Part shown: positions 17,590 through 25,291 of the stretch, in pieces
How the letters are laid out: each line of letters opens with the position of its first letter
Numbering within the stretch: position 1 is the stretch's first letter
Source of the DNA: an uncultured Lachnospiraceae bacterium
GTDB taxonomy: Bacteria; Bacillota; Clostridia; Lachnospirales; Lachnospiraceae
Assembly: GCA_902781655.1 (NCBI GenBank)
Contig: CACZJZ010000017.1
Coordinates: forward strand, 1-64,000
Direction of reading: 5' to 3'
Length of the DNA: 64,000 nucleotides
Translations under genes and position numbers: made by a program
Notes under the pieces: generated by a model
What the model saw: the letters and a program-made list of their open reading frames with translations, nothing else
Database searches by the model: none
What the model was told of the DNA's origin: nothing

Positions 17590-18421
17590 ATGGAAGGGGT
17601 TCGCGTGAAACAGACAAGGATTTGTGAAAGGCATGGAAATCAGGCAGCAGGGGCGCTCAGGGCGGCTTTTCCGTTCACGCTGCCGGTACTGGCCGGATAT
17701 ATGTTTCTGGGATTCTCTTACGGTTTGTATGCGCATTCGGCGGGACTTGCCTTCTGGTATCCGGTGTCGATGGCGGCACTGGTTTACGGCGGATCGCTGG
17801 AGTTTGTGCTGGTGTCCATGCTGTGCGCCCCCTTCTCGCCGGTGACGGTCTTCGTGGCCGCGCTTGTGATTCAGGCGGACAGGCTGGAAGAAGTTTTTCC
17901 TGATCTTTGGCATGAGCGATGAGACCTTTGCGATCAATTGTTCCACAGCGGTGCCGGAGGGCGCCGACCGCGGGTGGTTTTATCTCTGGGTGACATGGCT
18001 GGATCAGCTTTACTGGGTTGCCGGCACTGCGCTCGGAGCGCTGACAGGGATGGCGATCCGGGTCCCTGTCAAGGGGATAGAGTATATCATGACAGCCATG
18101 TTTGTGTGCATTTTTCTCGATCGCATCCGCAGAGAGAAGCAGACGTACACTGCACTGATCGGGCTGGGGTCTTCCATTCTGAGTCTGGCGATATTCGGGC
18201 CTGACCGTTTTCTCATCCCGGCGATGGTACTGATCCTCGCGCTGCTGGCGGTGTTTCAGAAGCCGGTCAGTCAGGTTCTGGAGCGGAGAAGCCGCTATGC
18301 CTCGCTCTCCGAGAGCGATCTCCCGGAGCGGAGTGCGGATGGGACTTATGACAGGGCAGCAGACAGAGCGGTGGAACAGGAAATTGCCTTGCATGACGGG
18401 AAAGGGGTGCAGAAGCAATGA
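17590..18421 (+). pseudogene. azlC: azlC, branched-chain amino acid exporter subunit, broken by internal deletion
   Basis: AzlC with AzlD forms a branched-chain amino acid export pair. The first frame (17590-17922) encodes the AzlC N-terminus up to VFVAALVIQA. The family then expects an Asn/Gln-Ala-Arg-His-Leu-Phe-Tyr segment, which is absent. The homologous continuation, GWKKFFLIFGMSDETF, lies in another frame starting near 17882 and runs to 18421. I estimate a loss of roughly 44 nt between about 17875 and 17882, so no single frame spans the protein. Downstream codons remain intact, which suggests a recent event or a sequence error. Starts at ATG 17590 or GTG 17605. Confidence 0.75.
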
Positions 18422-18753
18422 CGATGACTGTGACGCAGGCTGTCATCACCGTCGCGCTGGCGGTGGCAGCAACGATGCTGACGCGTTTTCTTCCCTTTCT
18501 GGTATTCCGGGAGGGCAGGGAGACGCCAAAATTTGTGACGTATCTGGGGGAAGTACTTCCGGCAGCGGTCTTTGCGCTACTGGTGGTGTACTGCTTCCGG
18601 AACGTGACCTGGACGCGCGGTTCCCGCGGCATACCGGAGATGATCGCGCTAGCGGTGACGGTCGCGCTTCACTGGAAGAAGCACAACATGATGCTGTCCA
18701 TGGCAGGCGGGACAGTCTGCTACATGCTGCTGGTGCAGCTTGTCTTCGGCTGA
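18418..18753 (+). CDS. azlD: AzlD-family branched-chain amino acid transport protein
   Basis: 111-aa membrane protein with about four hydrophobic segments and typical AzlD features (TRFLPFLVF near the start, then [15 protein letters not shown]). It is the small partner of AzlC in branched-chain amino acid export. The start ATG 18418 overlaps the azlC stop (ATGA), so the two were translationally coupled. With azlC disrupted, it may have no partner unless another azlC exists. Confidence 0.85.
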   Translation: MTMTVTQAVITVALAVAATMLTRFLPFLVFREGRETPKFVTYLGEVLPAAVFALLVVYCFRNVTWTRGSRGIPEMIALAVTVALHWKKHNMMLSMAGGTVCYMLLVQLVFG

Positions 18754-18826
18754 AGATTTTGTTGAATGCCCTGATCCGGGAGAAAGCCCATTCGGGCATT
18801 CTCCAGCAGGGGCCGCAGAGAACCAT

Positions 18827-19450
18827 ATGAAACTGATTCTTTTTCTTGCAAACAGTATTGCACTGGGATTCGGTCTGTCCATGGATGCATTCTCCGTTTC
18901 GATCGCAAACGGACTTGCCGATCCGCATATGAGCCGCCGCAGGACCTGCGGGATCGCCGGGTGCTTTGCCTGGTTTCAGTTCCTGATGCCGATGGCCGGC
19001 TGGGTCTGTGTGCACAGCATTGCCTCGTATTTTGAAGGATTTCGGAAGTGTATCCCTTGGATTGCGCTGGTCCTGCTGTCCGGCATCGGGGGAAAGATGC
19101 TGCTGGAGGGGCTGCGAAGTGCCGGGGAGAAGACGGCGACAGGAATGATGGAAGCCAGAAATCCAGCGGGTGACAAGGGCGGACGTCTGGGCATGGGAAC
19201 TCTGATTCTGCAGGGCATTGCGACCTCCATTGACGCCCTATCGGTTGGATTCACGATCTCCGGTTATTCGGTGGCAAAGGCATTTGCAGCCTCCGTCATC
19301 ATCGCGACGGTGACCTTTGCCGTCTGTCTGGCGGGACTCCTCTTCGGAAAGCGGTTCGGAGAGAGACTGGCGGATAAGGCAACTGTCCTGGGAGGTGTGA
19401 TTCTGATCGTGATCGGAATCGAAATTTTCGCAACCGGACTTGGCGCGTAA
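18827..19450 (+). CDS. mntP: Putative manganese efflux pump MntP
   Basis: 207-aa six-helix membrane protein of the MntP family, which exports Mn2+. The two repeated acidic motifs are present: SMDAFSVSIANG near the start and TSIDALSVGF in the second half. ATG 18827 is chosen because it begins directly at the first helix; a longer in-frame extension upstream encodes nothing typical. A short hairpin, GGAGAA (18779-18784) with TTCTCC (18799-18804), precedes it, but the 73-bp gap is too small for a yybP-ykoY manganese riboswitch. Confidence 0.88.
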   Translation: MKLILFLANSIALGFGLSMDAFSVSIANGLADPHMSRRRTCGIAGCFAWFQFLMPMAGWVCVHSIASYFEGFRKCIPWIALVLLSGIGGKMLLEGLRSAGEKTATGMMEARNPAGDKGGRLGMGTLILQGIATSIDALSVGFTISGYSVAKAFAASVIIATVTFAVCLAGLLFGKRFGERLADKATVLGGVILIVIGIEIFATGLGA

Positions 19451-19461
19451 GGAGGACGCTG

Positions 19462-21015
19462 ATGCGGGAACAGCAGTCCGTGACAACGGAACAGAGGCGG
19501 CAGTATGTCGCGATAGATCTCAAGTCGTTCTATGCTTCGGTGGAATGTCAGGAGCGGGGCCTTGACCCGCTGACCACGAATCTGGTGGTGGCGGATGTGA
19601 GCCGGACGGAGAAGACGATCTGTCTTGCAGTGTCCCCTTCGCTCAAAACCTACGGCCTCCCGGGCCGCACACGGCTCTTTGAGGTGCAGCAGAAGGTGCG
19701 GGAGATCAACGCGGCCAGACGGGCAGCCATTCATGGCCGTCCATTCCGCGGCAGCTCCTGGGATAATGAGGCGCTGAAGCGCGATCCGTCCCTGGCCCTT
19801 GACTTCATAGCGGCGACGCCGCAGATGGCGCTGTATATGCAGAAGAGCACGGATATCTATCATATTTATCTCGACTACATTGCGCCGGAGGACATGCATG
19901 TCTATTCCATCGACGAAGTGTTCATGGATGTCACGAGCTATCTTCACAGCTATGGCATGACGGCACATGAGCTCGCCCGAAAGATCATCCGGGATATTCA
20001 TGACAAAACAGGAATCACGGCGACAGCAGGCATTGGGACGAATCTCTATCTGGCCAAGGTGGCGATGGACATTGTGGCAAAACACATGCCGGCGGACGAG
20101 GACGGGGTGCGCATCGCGGAACTCGATGAGCTCTCCTATCGGAGAAAGCTGTGGACGCACCGGCCGCTCACGGATTTCTGGAGGGTAGGACGCGGCATCA
20201 CACGTAAGCTGGAACAGAACGGGATGTTTACCATGGGAGACATCGCGCGCTGTTCGGTGGAACGGAGCCGGGGGTATGACGGAGAGGATTTGCTTTATCA
20301 TCTGTTTGGGGTGAATGCGGAATATCTGATCGATCACGCGTGGGGCTGGGAGCCGGTGACGATTGCGGACATCAGGGCGTATAAGCCGGAAAACTGCAGT
20401 CTCAGCCAGGGGCAGGTGCTCTCAAGTCCGTACAGCCAGGAGAAAGCAGGACTGGTGGTCCGGGAAATGACAGATCAGCTGGTGCTTGACATGGTAGACA
20501 AGCGGGTCAGGGCGGATTCGATTGTACTGGCGATCGGTTATGACAGAAGCAGCCTGGCCGATCCGGAGAGGCGGCGCGGTTATCAGGGGGCGGTCTCGAC
20601 AGACCGGTATGGGAGAGAAGTCCCGAAGGAGGCAGGCGGGCAGGTGAAACTGGGGCGCGGGCCGCACACATCACGGGAGATCGCGGAGGCAGTGATGAAG
20701 GTCTACCGCAGGATCACGGATCCGGCGCTTCTGGTGCGGCGCATCACCATTGAGGCGGAGCATGTGATCCCGGAAGAAATGGCGGATCAGGCGGAAGAAC
20801 CGTATACGCAGCTTGACCTCTTTACTGATTTTGCAGCCGAAGAACAGAAAAAACAGCAGCAGGAGGAGGCTGCGAGAAAGGACAGGCGTATGCTGGAGGC
20901 AGCGCTGGCCATTCAGAAACGCTATGGTAAAAACGCGATTCTGAAGGGGAGGGACCTGGAAGAGGGTGCGACGACGAGGCAGAGGAATGGACAGATCGGT
21001 GGACACAGGGCATGA
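19462..21015 (+). CDS. Y-family DNA polymerase (UmuC/UvrX-like)
   Basis: 517-aa translesion polymerase. Catalytic carboxylates are visible: D19 in VAIDLKSFYASVE, and D151/E152 in YSIDEVFMDV. A thumb/helix-hairpin-helix region (DFWRVGRGITRKL) and a little-finger domain follow. The length and the inserted segment after the palm match the Firmicutes UvrX/YqjW group more than classical DinB. ATG 19462 has AAGGAGG six bases upstream. The small downstream gene overlaps its 3' end and resembles the YolD-like proteins usually paired with such polymerases. No LexA-type operator was recognised upstream. Confidence 0.88.
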   Translation: MREQQSVTTEQRRQYVAIDLKSFYASVECQERGLDPLTTNLVVADVSRTEKTICLAVSPSLKTYGLPGRTRLFEVQQKVREINAARRAAIHGRPFRGSSWDNEALKRDPSLALDFIAATPQMALYMQKSTDIYHIYLDYIAPEDMHVYSIDEVFMDVTSYLHSYGMTAHELARKIIRDIHDKTGITATAGIGTNLYLAKVAMDIVAKHMPADEDGVRIAELDELSYRRKLWTHRPLTDFWRVGRGITRKLEQNGMFTMGDIARCSVERSRGYDGEDLLYHLFGVNAEYLIDHAWGWEPVTIADIRAYKPENCSLSQGQVLSSPYSQEKAGLVVREMTDQLVLDMVDKRVRADSIVLAIGYDRSSLADPERRRGYQGAVSTDRYGREVPKEAGGQVKLGRGPHTSREIAEAVMKVYRRITDPALLVRRITIEAEHVIPEEMADQAEEPYTQLDLFTDFAAEEQKKQQQEEAARKDRRMLEAALAIQKRYGKNAILKGRDLEEGATTRQRNGQIGGHRA

Positions 21016-21307
21016 TAGAGGGAAACAGGCGCAGCAGGAAACGCATGCCGGTGTACAGGATGTGCTGGAGGCGGCGGAACAGGAATGTCTTGCGCGGTAC
21101 GGAACGCTGATTTCCCAGCCGTATCCTGTCTCTGACCACCATCCGCGTGCGTCAATGGCACAGAGGGCGGCGCAGTTTTCGCCGTTTGCGGCACTGTCGG
21201 GCTACGACGAGGCCATCCGGAGGACGGCGGAGGAGCAGCAGAGCAGAATGGAGCGAACCGGGGGAAGAAAGGACGGCGCGGTGGACCCTGCGCCGCCGTC
21301 AATCTGA
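20987..21307 (+). CDS. Small YolD-like protein next to Y-family polymerase
   Basis: About 106 aa. The segment SMAQRAAQFSPFAALSGYDEAI is typical of small proteins encoded beside UmuC-like polymerases in Clostridia, usually grouped with YolD-like proteins. The N-terminal part looks disordered. The gene overlaps the polymerase stop, so coupling is likely. The start is uncertain: ATG 20987 and GTG 20966 are both in frame and neither has an ideal ribosome site. Function is unknown; a polymerase accessory role is inferred from position. Confidence 0.6.
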   Translation: MDRSVDTGHDRGKQAQQETHAGVQDVLEAAEQECLARYGTLISQPYPVSDHHPRASMAQRAAQFSPFAALSGYDEAIRRTAEEQQSRMERTGGRKDGAVDPAPPSI

Positions 21308-21343
21308 GTGCACAGGATGCAGGGCAGTATAGATGGGGGCGTC

Positions 21344-21889
21344 ATGGCAGAGCAGAATGGAACTGATAAGGCGGGACGGAGCAAGGCGCCGGAACGAGGC
21401 GGACGGTACCCGGGCGGATACAGGACGCCGTCGGAGTCTGTCGTGGAGACGACAAAATCGCTCAAATATGAGGATATTAACGGATATGGGAGGCTTTTCG
21501 GCGGGAGGCTGATGGAATGGATCGATGAGACGGCCGGGCTTGCCGCTGTGCGTCATTGCTGTAATATGGTGACAACGGCAGCAGTGGACAATCTGCAGTT
21601 TAAGGCAGGAGCCGGTCTCGGTGATATCATTGTAATCGTTGCCAGGGTGACATATGTGGGACACACATCTTTGGAGGTCCGCGTTGACACCTACGTAGAG
21701 GAAGTGAAAACAGGGAAGCGGCGGCCGATCAACCGGGCTTTTCTGACGGAGGTCTGTGTGGATGCGGACGGCAGGCCTGTCCCGGTTCGCTATGGATTGA
21801 AGCCGCAGACAGAGGGGGAAAAAGCTGATTATGAAGGAGCGCAACGACGAATTGCGCTGCGCAGGCAGCGGAGAGAGGAAGGATTCTGA
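21344..21889 (+). CDS. Hotdog-fold acyl-CoA thioesterase
   Basis: 181 aa. The core (YGRLFGGRLMEWIDETAGLAA, then AVDNLQFKAGAGLGD and VGHTSLEVRVDTYVE) matches the YciA/YkhA acyl-CoA hydrolase family, which releases CoA from acyl-CoA in the cytoplasm. The long N-terminal tail of about 40 residues is poorly conserved. ATG 21344 has GGGGG just upstream; in-frame GTG 21308 is an alternative. Its 3' end overlaps the next gene by 59 nt. Confidence 0.8.
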   Translation: MAEQNGTDKAGRSKAPERGGRYPGGYRTPSESVVETTKSLKYEDINGYGRLFGGRLMEWIDETAGLAAVRHCCNMVTTAAVDNLQFKAGAGLGDIIVIVARVTYVGHTSLEVRVDTYVEEVKTGKRRPINRAFLTEVCVDADGRPVPVRYGLKPQTEGEKADYEGAQRRIALRRQRREEGF

Positions 21890-22277
21890 CAGCCGGAACC
21901 GGGGGGAACGAAAAAGTGGTGGGAAGCACCCCTGGCCGGAGGCGGAATCAAGTTTCTATGACCAGCTTCTGGAGAAAATCATACAGAGCGGCATGACGGA
22001 TGCCGAGATTTACCGGCGCGCCGGCATGGACCGGAGACGGTTTTCGGAGATCCGCTGCCGCCATAATGTGATGCCGAAGAGAAGAACGGTTTTTGCCCTG
22101 ATTCTGGCGCTTCATCTGAGCTATGATGAGGCGGTGGAGCTGATGCAGTGGGCGGGAATTGCTTTCTCCCCGGCAAGTCAGACGGACCAGATCGTAAAAT
22201 ATTGTATCTGTCACAAGATTTATGATGTCATTCTGGTCAACCAGATGCTGGACGATATCGGAGAAAAAATTCTCTGA
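21831..22277 (+). CDS. Helix-turn-helix protein of unknown role
   Basis: 148 aa. After a charged N-terminal stretch of about 35 residues, the body (DQLLEKIIQSGMTDAEIYRRAGMDRRRFSEIR) reads as a HTH followed by a helical domain (LILALHLSYDEAVELMQWAG). This pattern is known from small Clostridial regulators whose targets are not defined. ATG 21831 lies inside the thioesterase gene and has a weak ribosome site; a later start closer to the HTH cannot be excluded. proA begins 25 bp after it. Confidence 0.6.
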   Translation: MKERNDELRCAGSGERKDSDSRNRGERKSGGKHPWPEAESSFYDQLLEKIIQSGMTDAEIYRRAGMDRRRFSEIRCRHNVMPKRRTVFALILALHLSYDEAVELMQWAGIAFSPASQTDQIVKYCICHKIYDVILVNQMLDDIGEKIL

Positions 22278-22302
22278 GGCTTCCGCGGAATGGGGGATAG
22301 CA

Positions 22303-23652
22303 ATGAATATTCGGGAAGAAGTAAGAAGGATGAAACAGGCGGCGCCGGAGATGGCAGCCTCGCCGGTAGAGATGCGGAACAGGGCGCTGGAACGGATGGC
22401 GGCTGCACTTCGGGAGCACCGGGAAGATATTCTTGCCGCGAACGCGGCGGATCTCGCGGCGGCGGAGAGCGCCGGTGTCCCGCAGGCGGTGAGAAAGCGT
22501 TTGCGCTATGACGACAGCAAAATGCGCGACAGCGCGGCAGGACTCAGGGAACTCATCCAGCTGCCGGACCCGGTGGGAAAAGTGCTGCTCCGCAGGGAGC
22601 TGGACAAAGGACTTGTTTTGACGAAGGTCACGGTTCCGATTGGTGTGATCGGCGTGATTTTCGAGGCGCGGCCGGATGCGATGGTGCAGGTGGCGTCACT
22701 GTGCATCAAGAGCGGAAACTGTGCGATTCTGAAGGGCGGGAAGGAGACAGCGGGAACGAACCGCGTGCTCTTTTCTCTCATTCATCAGGCGGCGGTGGAA
22801 GCGGGACTGCCGGAAGCGGCGCTCTTTCAGGCGGAGGCACACAGTGAAATCGATGAGCTTCTTGCCTGCGATGACTGCGTGGATCTTGTGATCCCGAGGG
22901 GATCGGGGAAGTTTGTCCGCTATATCATGGATCACACCAAAATTCCTGTGATGGGTCATTCGAGCGGCATCTGCCATATCTATGTGGATCGGGAGGCAGA
23001 TCCGGACAAGGCGGTTCCGGTCATCCTGGATGCCAAGACGCAGTACCCGGCCGCCTGCAACGCGGTGGAGACACTGCTGATTGACCGCGGAATTGCCGAA
23101 TCGTTTCTCCCGCGCATCGTATCGCAGCTGGCGGCAGCAGGCGTGGCCATCCATGGCACGGAGGAGGTGGAAATCCTGCTCAGAAGGGCGCTGGAGAGCG
23201 GCATCGGTGCGGCGGACCGGGATCTTATCGGCGGCGCGCTGCAGTCCTACGACGTCATGCAGCCGGAGGACTTCTCGAGAGAATACAATGATCTCGACCT
23301 TTCTATCCGCCTTGTCGACGGCGTCCGGGAGGCAGTGGAGCATATAAACCGGTACGGCTCTCATCACACGGACTCCATTCTTACGGAGAACGCGGAGACC
23401 GCGTCGTATTTTCAGCAGATGGTGGACAGCGCCGGCGTCTACTGGAACTGCAGCACGAGATTTGCGGATGGATACCGGTACGGCTTCGGCGCGGAGGTCG
23501 GCATCAGTACCGGAAAACTTCATGCGCGGGGGCCTGTCGGACTGGACGGACTGGTCACCTATCAGTACCGTCTCACCGGAAACGGCGATGTTGTCGGCGA
23601 CTATGCAGCCGGGAGAAAGGAATTCCATCACAGGGATCTTCCACTTGCCTGA
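22303..23652 (+). CDS. proA: Gamma-glutamyl phosphate reductase ProA
   Basis: Second enzyme of proline synthesis: NADPH-dependent reduction of glutamyl-5-phosphate to glutamate-5-semialdehyde. The aldehyde dehydrogenase-like fold is clear (GVIGVIFEARPD, NCAILKGGKE, VDLVIPRGSG). The catalytic cysteine is C252 in QYPAACNAVETLLI. Product 449 aa, slightly longer than the usual 415-430, mainly at the C-terminus. ATG 22303 is chosen because the family starts there. proB is not adjacent in this window. Confidence 0.93.
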   Translation: MNIREEVRRMKQAAPEMAASPVEMRNRALERMAAALREHREDILAANAADLAAAESAGVPQAVRKRLRYDDSKMRDSAAGLRELIQLPDPVGKVLLRRELDKGLVLTKVTVPIGVIGVIFEARPDAMVQVASLCIKSGNCAILKGGKETAGTNRVLFSLIHQAAVEAGLPEAALFQAEAHSEIDELLACDDCVDLVIPRGSGKFVRYIMDHTKIPVMGHSSGICHIYVDREADPDKAVPVILDAKTQYPAACNAVETLLIDRGIAESFLPRIVSQLAAAGVAIHGTEEVEILLRRALESGIGAADRDLIGGALQSYDVMQPEDFSREYNDLDLSIRLVDGVREAVEHINRYGSHHTDSILTENAETASYFQQMVDSAGVYWNCSTRFADGYRYGFGAEVGISTGKLHARGPVGLDGLVTYQYRLTGNGDVVGDYAAGRKEFHHRDLPLA

Positions 23653-23735
23653 CCAGGGACAGGGGAGTATACTGGGCAGGCTGTCCGGTGCATTCAGGCG
23701 GGCTGTCTGAATGCGGACTGCAGAACAATTCCATA

Positions 23736-23803
23736 CGAGTGTTATGCCTGCCGCGGATTTCTGTCGCGGCATCCTCCTTCCCACTCGCACAAAACTAAAG
23801 GAG
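23736..23803 (+). promoter_or_regulatory. Structured leader of queT, candidate preQ1-type riboswitch
   Basis: CGAGTG (23736-23741) pairs with CACTCG (23782-23787). They enclose a 7-bp hairpin, TGCCGCG (23749-23755) with CGCGGCA (23765-23771), and CTCCTT (23774-23779), which can pair with the Shine-Dalgarno AAGGAG (23798-23803). The A-rich ACAAAACTAAAGGAG tail resembles preQ1 aptamer tails. queT genes are common preQ1 riboswitch targets, but I could not match a known class with certainty. A separate upstream hairpin is at 23690-23714. Confidence 0.45.
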
Positions 23804-23809
23804 ATCATT

Positions 23810-24331
23810 ATGCAATCTGTTTCTCACTCCCAACCTGTCACCGCGCATCAGCGCACGATATGGACCGTACAGGCCGGCATCATTGCCGCACTGTATCTGG
23901 TTCTGACCATGCTTGCCGCAGGATTTGATCTCGCGAGCGGAGCGATACAGGTGCGCTTTTCCGAGGCGCTTACCATTCTTCCCTATTTCACGCCCGCTGC
24001 TGTTCCGGGCCTTGCCATCGGCTGCCTGATTGCTAATTTTGTCACCGGGTCCGCGCTGCCGGACGTGGTTTTCGGCACGCTGGCAACTCTGCTTGGCGCT
24101 ATCGGCACCAGGGCGCTCCGGAAGCATCGCTTTCTGTGCAGTTTTCCGCCGGTCATCAGCAATATGATTATTGTTCCGCTGATTCTGATCTATGCCTATG
24201 GCGTGCCGGGCGGTTTCCCTTATCTGGCCGCCACGGTCGGCGCCGGGGAGGCGGTCTGCTGTGTCCTGTTCGGCCAGATCCTGATCAGTGCTCTGAGGCC
24301 GGTCCGGAATCAGATATTCGGACAGATGTGA
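23810..24331 (+). CDS. queT: Queuosine precursor transporter QueT
   Basis: 173-aa integral membrane S-component of an energy-coupling-factor-type importer for queuosine precursors such as preQ1. About five to six hydrophobic segments. Family motifs include GAIQVRFSEALTILPYF and GCLIANFVTGSALPDVVFGTLATLLGA. ATG 23810 has AAAGGAG at 23797-23803, which lies inside the structured leader. The ECF module is not encoded here. A 22-bp perfect hairpin follows. Confidence 0.9.
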   Translation: MQSVSHSQPVTAHQRTIWTVQAGIIAALYLVLTMLAAGFDLASGAIQVRFSEALTILPYFTPAAVPGLAIGCLIANFVTGSALPDVVFGTLATLLGAIGTRALRKHRFLCSFPPVISNMIIVPLILIYAYGVPGGFPYLAATVGAGEAVCCVLFGQILISALRPVRNQIFGQM

Positions 24332-24344
24332 AAAGAATATATAA

Positions 24345-24398
24345 GCATACGGAAAAGCAGGTGCGGCAGGAAGGAACCGCACCTGCTTTTCCGTATGC
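24345..24398. terminator. 22-bp perfect hairpin terminator after queT
   Basis: 24345-24366 and 24377-24398 are perfectly complementary around a 10-nt loop. The stem itself contains AAAA on the left and TTTT on the right, flanking a GC-rich core, so it can act on either strand. Confidence 0.75.
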
Positions 24399-24512
24399 GC
24401 ATCCGATGGCGGCAGATATCAATCCACCAGCAGAGCTGACTGCGCTGACCGGATTGATGATGAAAGAGAAGAGGGAATGGGCAGCGACAAAGAACCAGTC
24501 ACGAAATATCGC

Positions 24513-24561
24513 TTGACAATATGTAGCACACTACCTATCATAGACATGTCACATGCTACAT
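24513..24561 (+). promoter_or_regulatory. marR promoter overlapped by an inverted repeat
   Basis: TTGACA (24513-24518), 17-bp spacer and TATCAT (24536-24541) form a good sigma-A promoter. ATGTAGCA at 24521-24528, inside the spacer, is inverted as TGCTACAT at 24554-24561, and GTAG/CTAC dyads repeat between. This is the expected layout for autorepression by the MarR protein encoded downstream. Earlier positions from 24399 show nothing recognisable. Confidence 0.65.
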
Positions 24562-24660
24562 GTACATAACGGCGGGTATTGCGGTGATGGAACAGATTTG
24601 CAATAAACGACAAAAGAATGAAACATGCCGCAAGATACGCGGCACAGAGAAATCAGGATC

Positions 24661-25203
24661 ATGATGAATCAGCAGGGTCACAAAAAAAAGACATTCGAGG
24701 ACGCGCCGCTCGCGTTTCAGATCAAAATGCTGGATGAGAAGATGACCGCGATCTGGAACGCGGAGCTTTCAGCCTATGGGCTGACCTTTTCCCAGTTTCC
24801 GATCCTGGTCTATTTGGTCAGAAACCAGGATCACAAGGTGACGCAGAAGGAGCTGTGCGAGGCGGTTCATGTCAAGCATCCGACCATGATCGGGCTTCTG
24901 GACCGGCTCGAGGAAAAGGACCTCGTCGTGCGCAGGCGGGACGAGGAGAACCACAGGTTTAACCGCATCGCGCTGTCGGAGCGGGGGCTCGAGATGATGC
25001 AGTCCTTCCGCCTCGACCGGATTCGCTCGGATCAGCAGACTGTGGAAGGACTGAGCGATGCGGAGATGCGGGAGTTGTCGCGGATGCTGGGACTGGTGTA
25101 CCGGAATGTACAGCGGATGGAGACGTCGCTGGCACCGGCAGCAGCGGGCGCCCCGCCGGGAGAACGAAACGAACGCAGGATAGCACGAGATAAAGGTTCA
25201 TGA
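24661..25203 (+). CDS. MarR-family transcriptional regulator
   Basis: 180 aa. A winged helix-turn-helix (VTQKELCEAVHVKHPTMIGL followed by LDRLEEKDLVVRR) between helical dimerisation segments marks the MarR family; these repressors usually bind a palindrome and release it on ligand binding. It is followed by two ABC exporter genes, the usual MarR-exporter arrangement, and an inverted repeat overlaps its promoter. ATG 24661 or 24664 is chosen over ATG 24625 because of the AGGA upstream and the family start. The ligand is unknown. Confidence 0.85.
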   Translation: MMNQQGHKKKTFEDAPLAFQIKMLDEKMTAIWNAELSAYGLTFSQFPILVYLVRNQDHKVTQKELCEAVHVKHPTMIGLLDRLEEKDLVVRRRDEENHRFNRIALSERGLEMMQSFRLDRIRSDQQTVEGLSDAEMRELSRMLGLVYRNVQRMETSLAPAAAGAPPGERNERRIARDKGS

Positions 25204-25291
25204 GAAGACAAGGTATCGATATCCGGCAGCACAGCAGAGAGTAAGTGCCGGGAAAGCACACGGCACAGGCTAAAGAATTGGTAGAAAAGCT

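Noticed and set aside
18754..18826. yybP-ykoY manganese riboswitch before mntP
   Set aside because: The gap is only 73 bp and contains one short hairpin; the conserved aptamer segments are absent.
23736..23803. preQ1 class I aptamer
   Set aside because: The region after the hairpin is pyrimidine-rich rather than A-rich, and the conserved class I core could not be placed, so only a generic candidate was kept.
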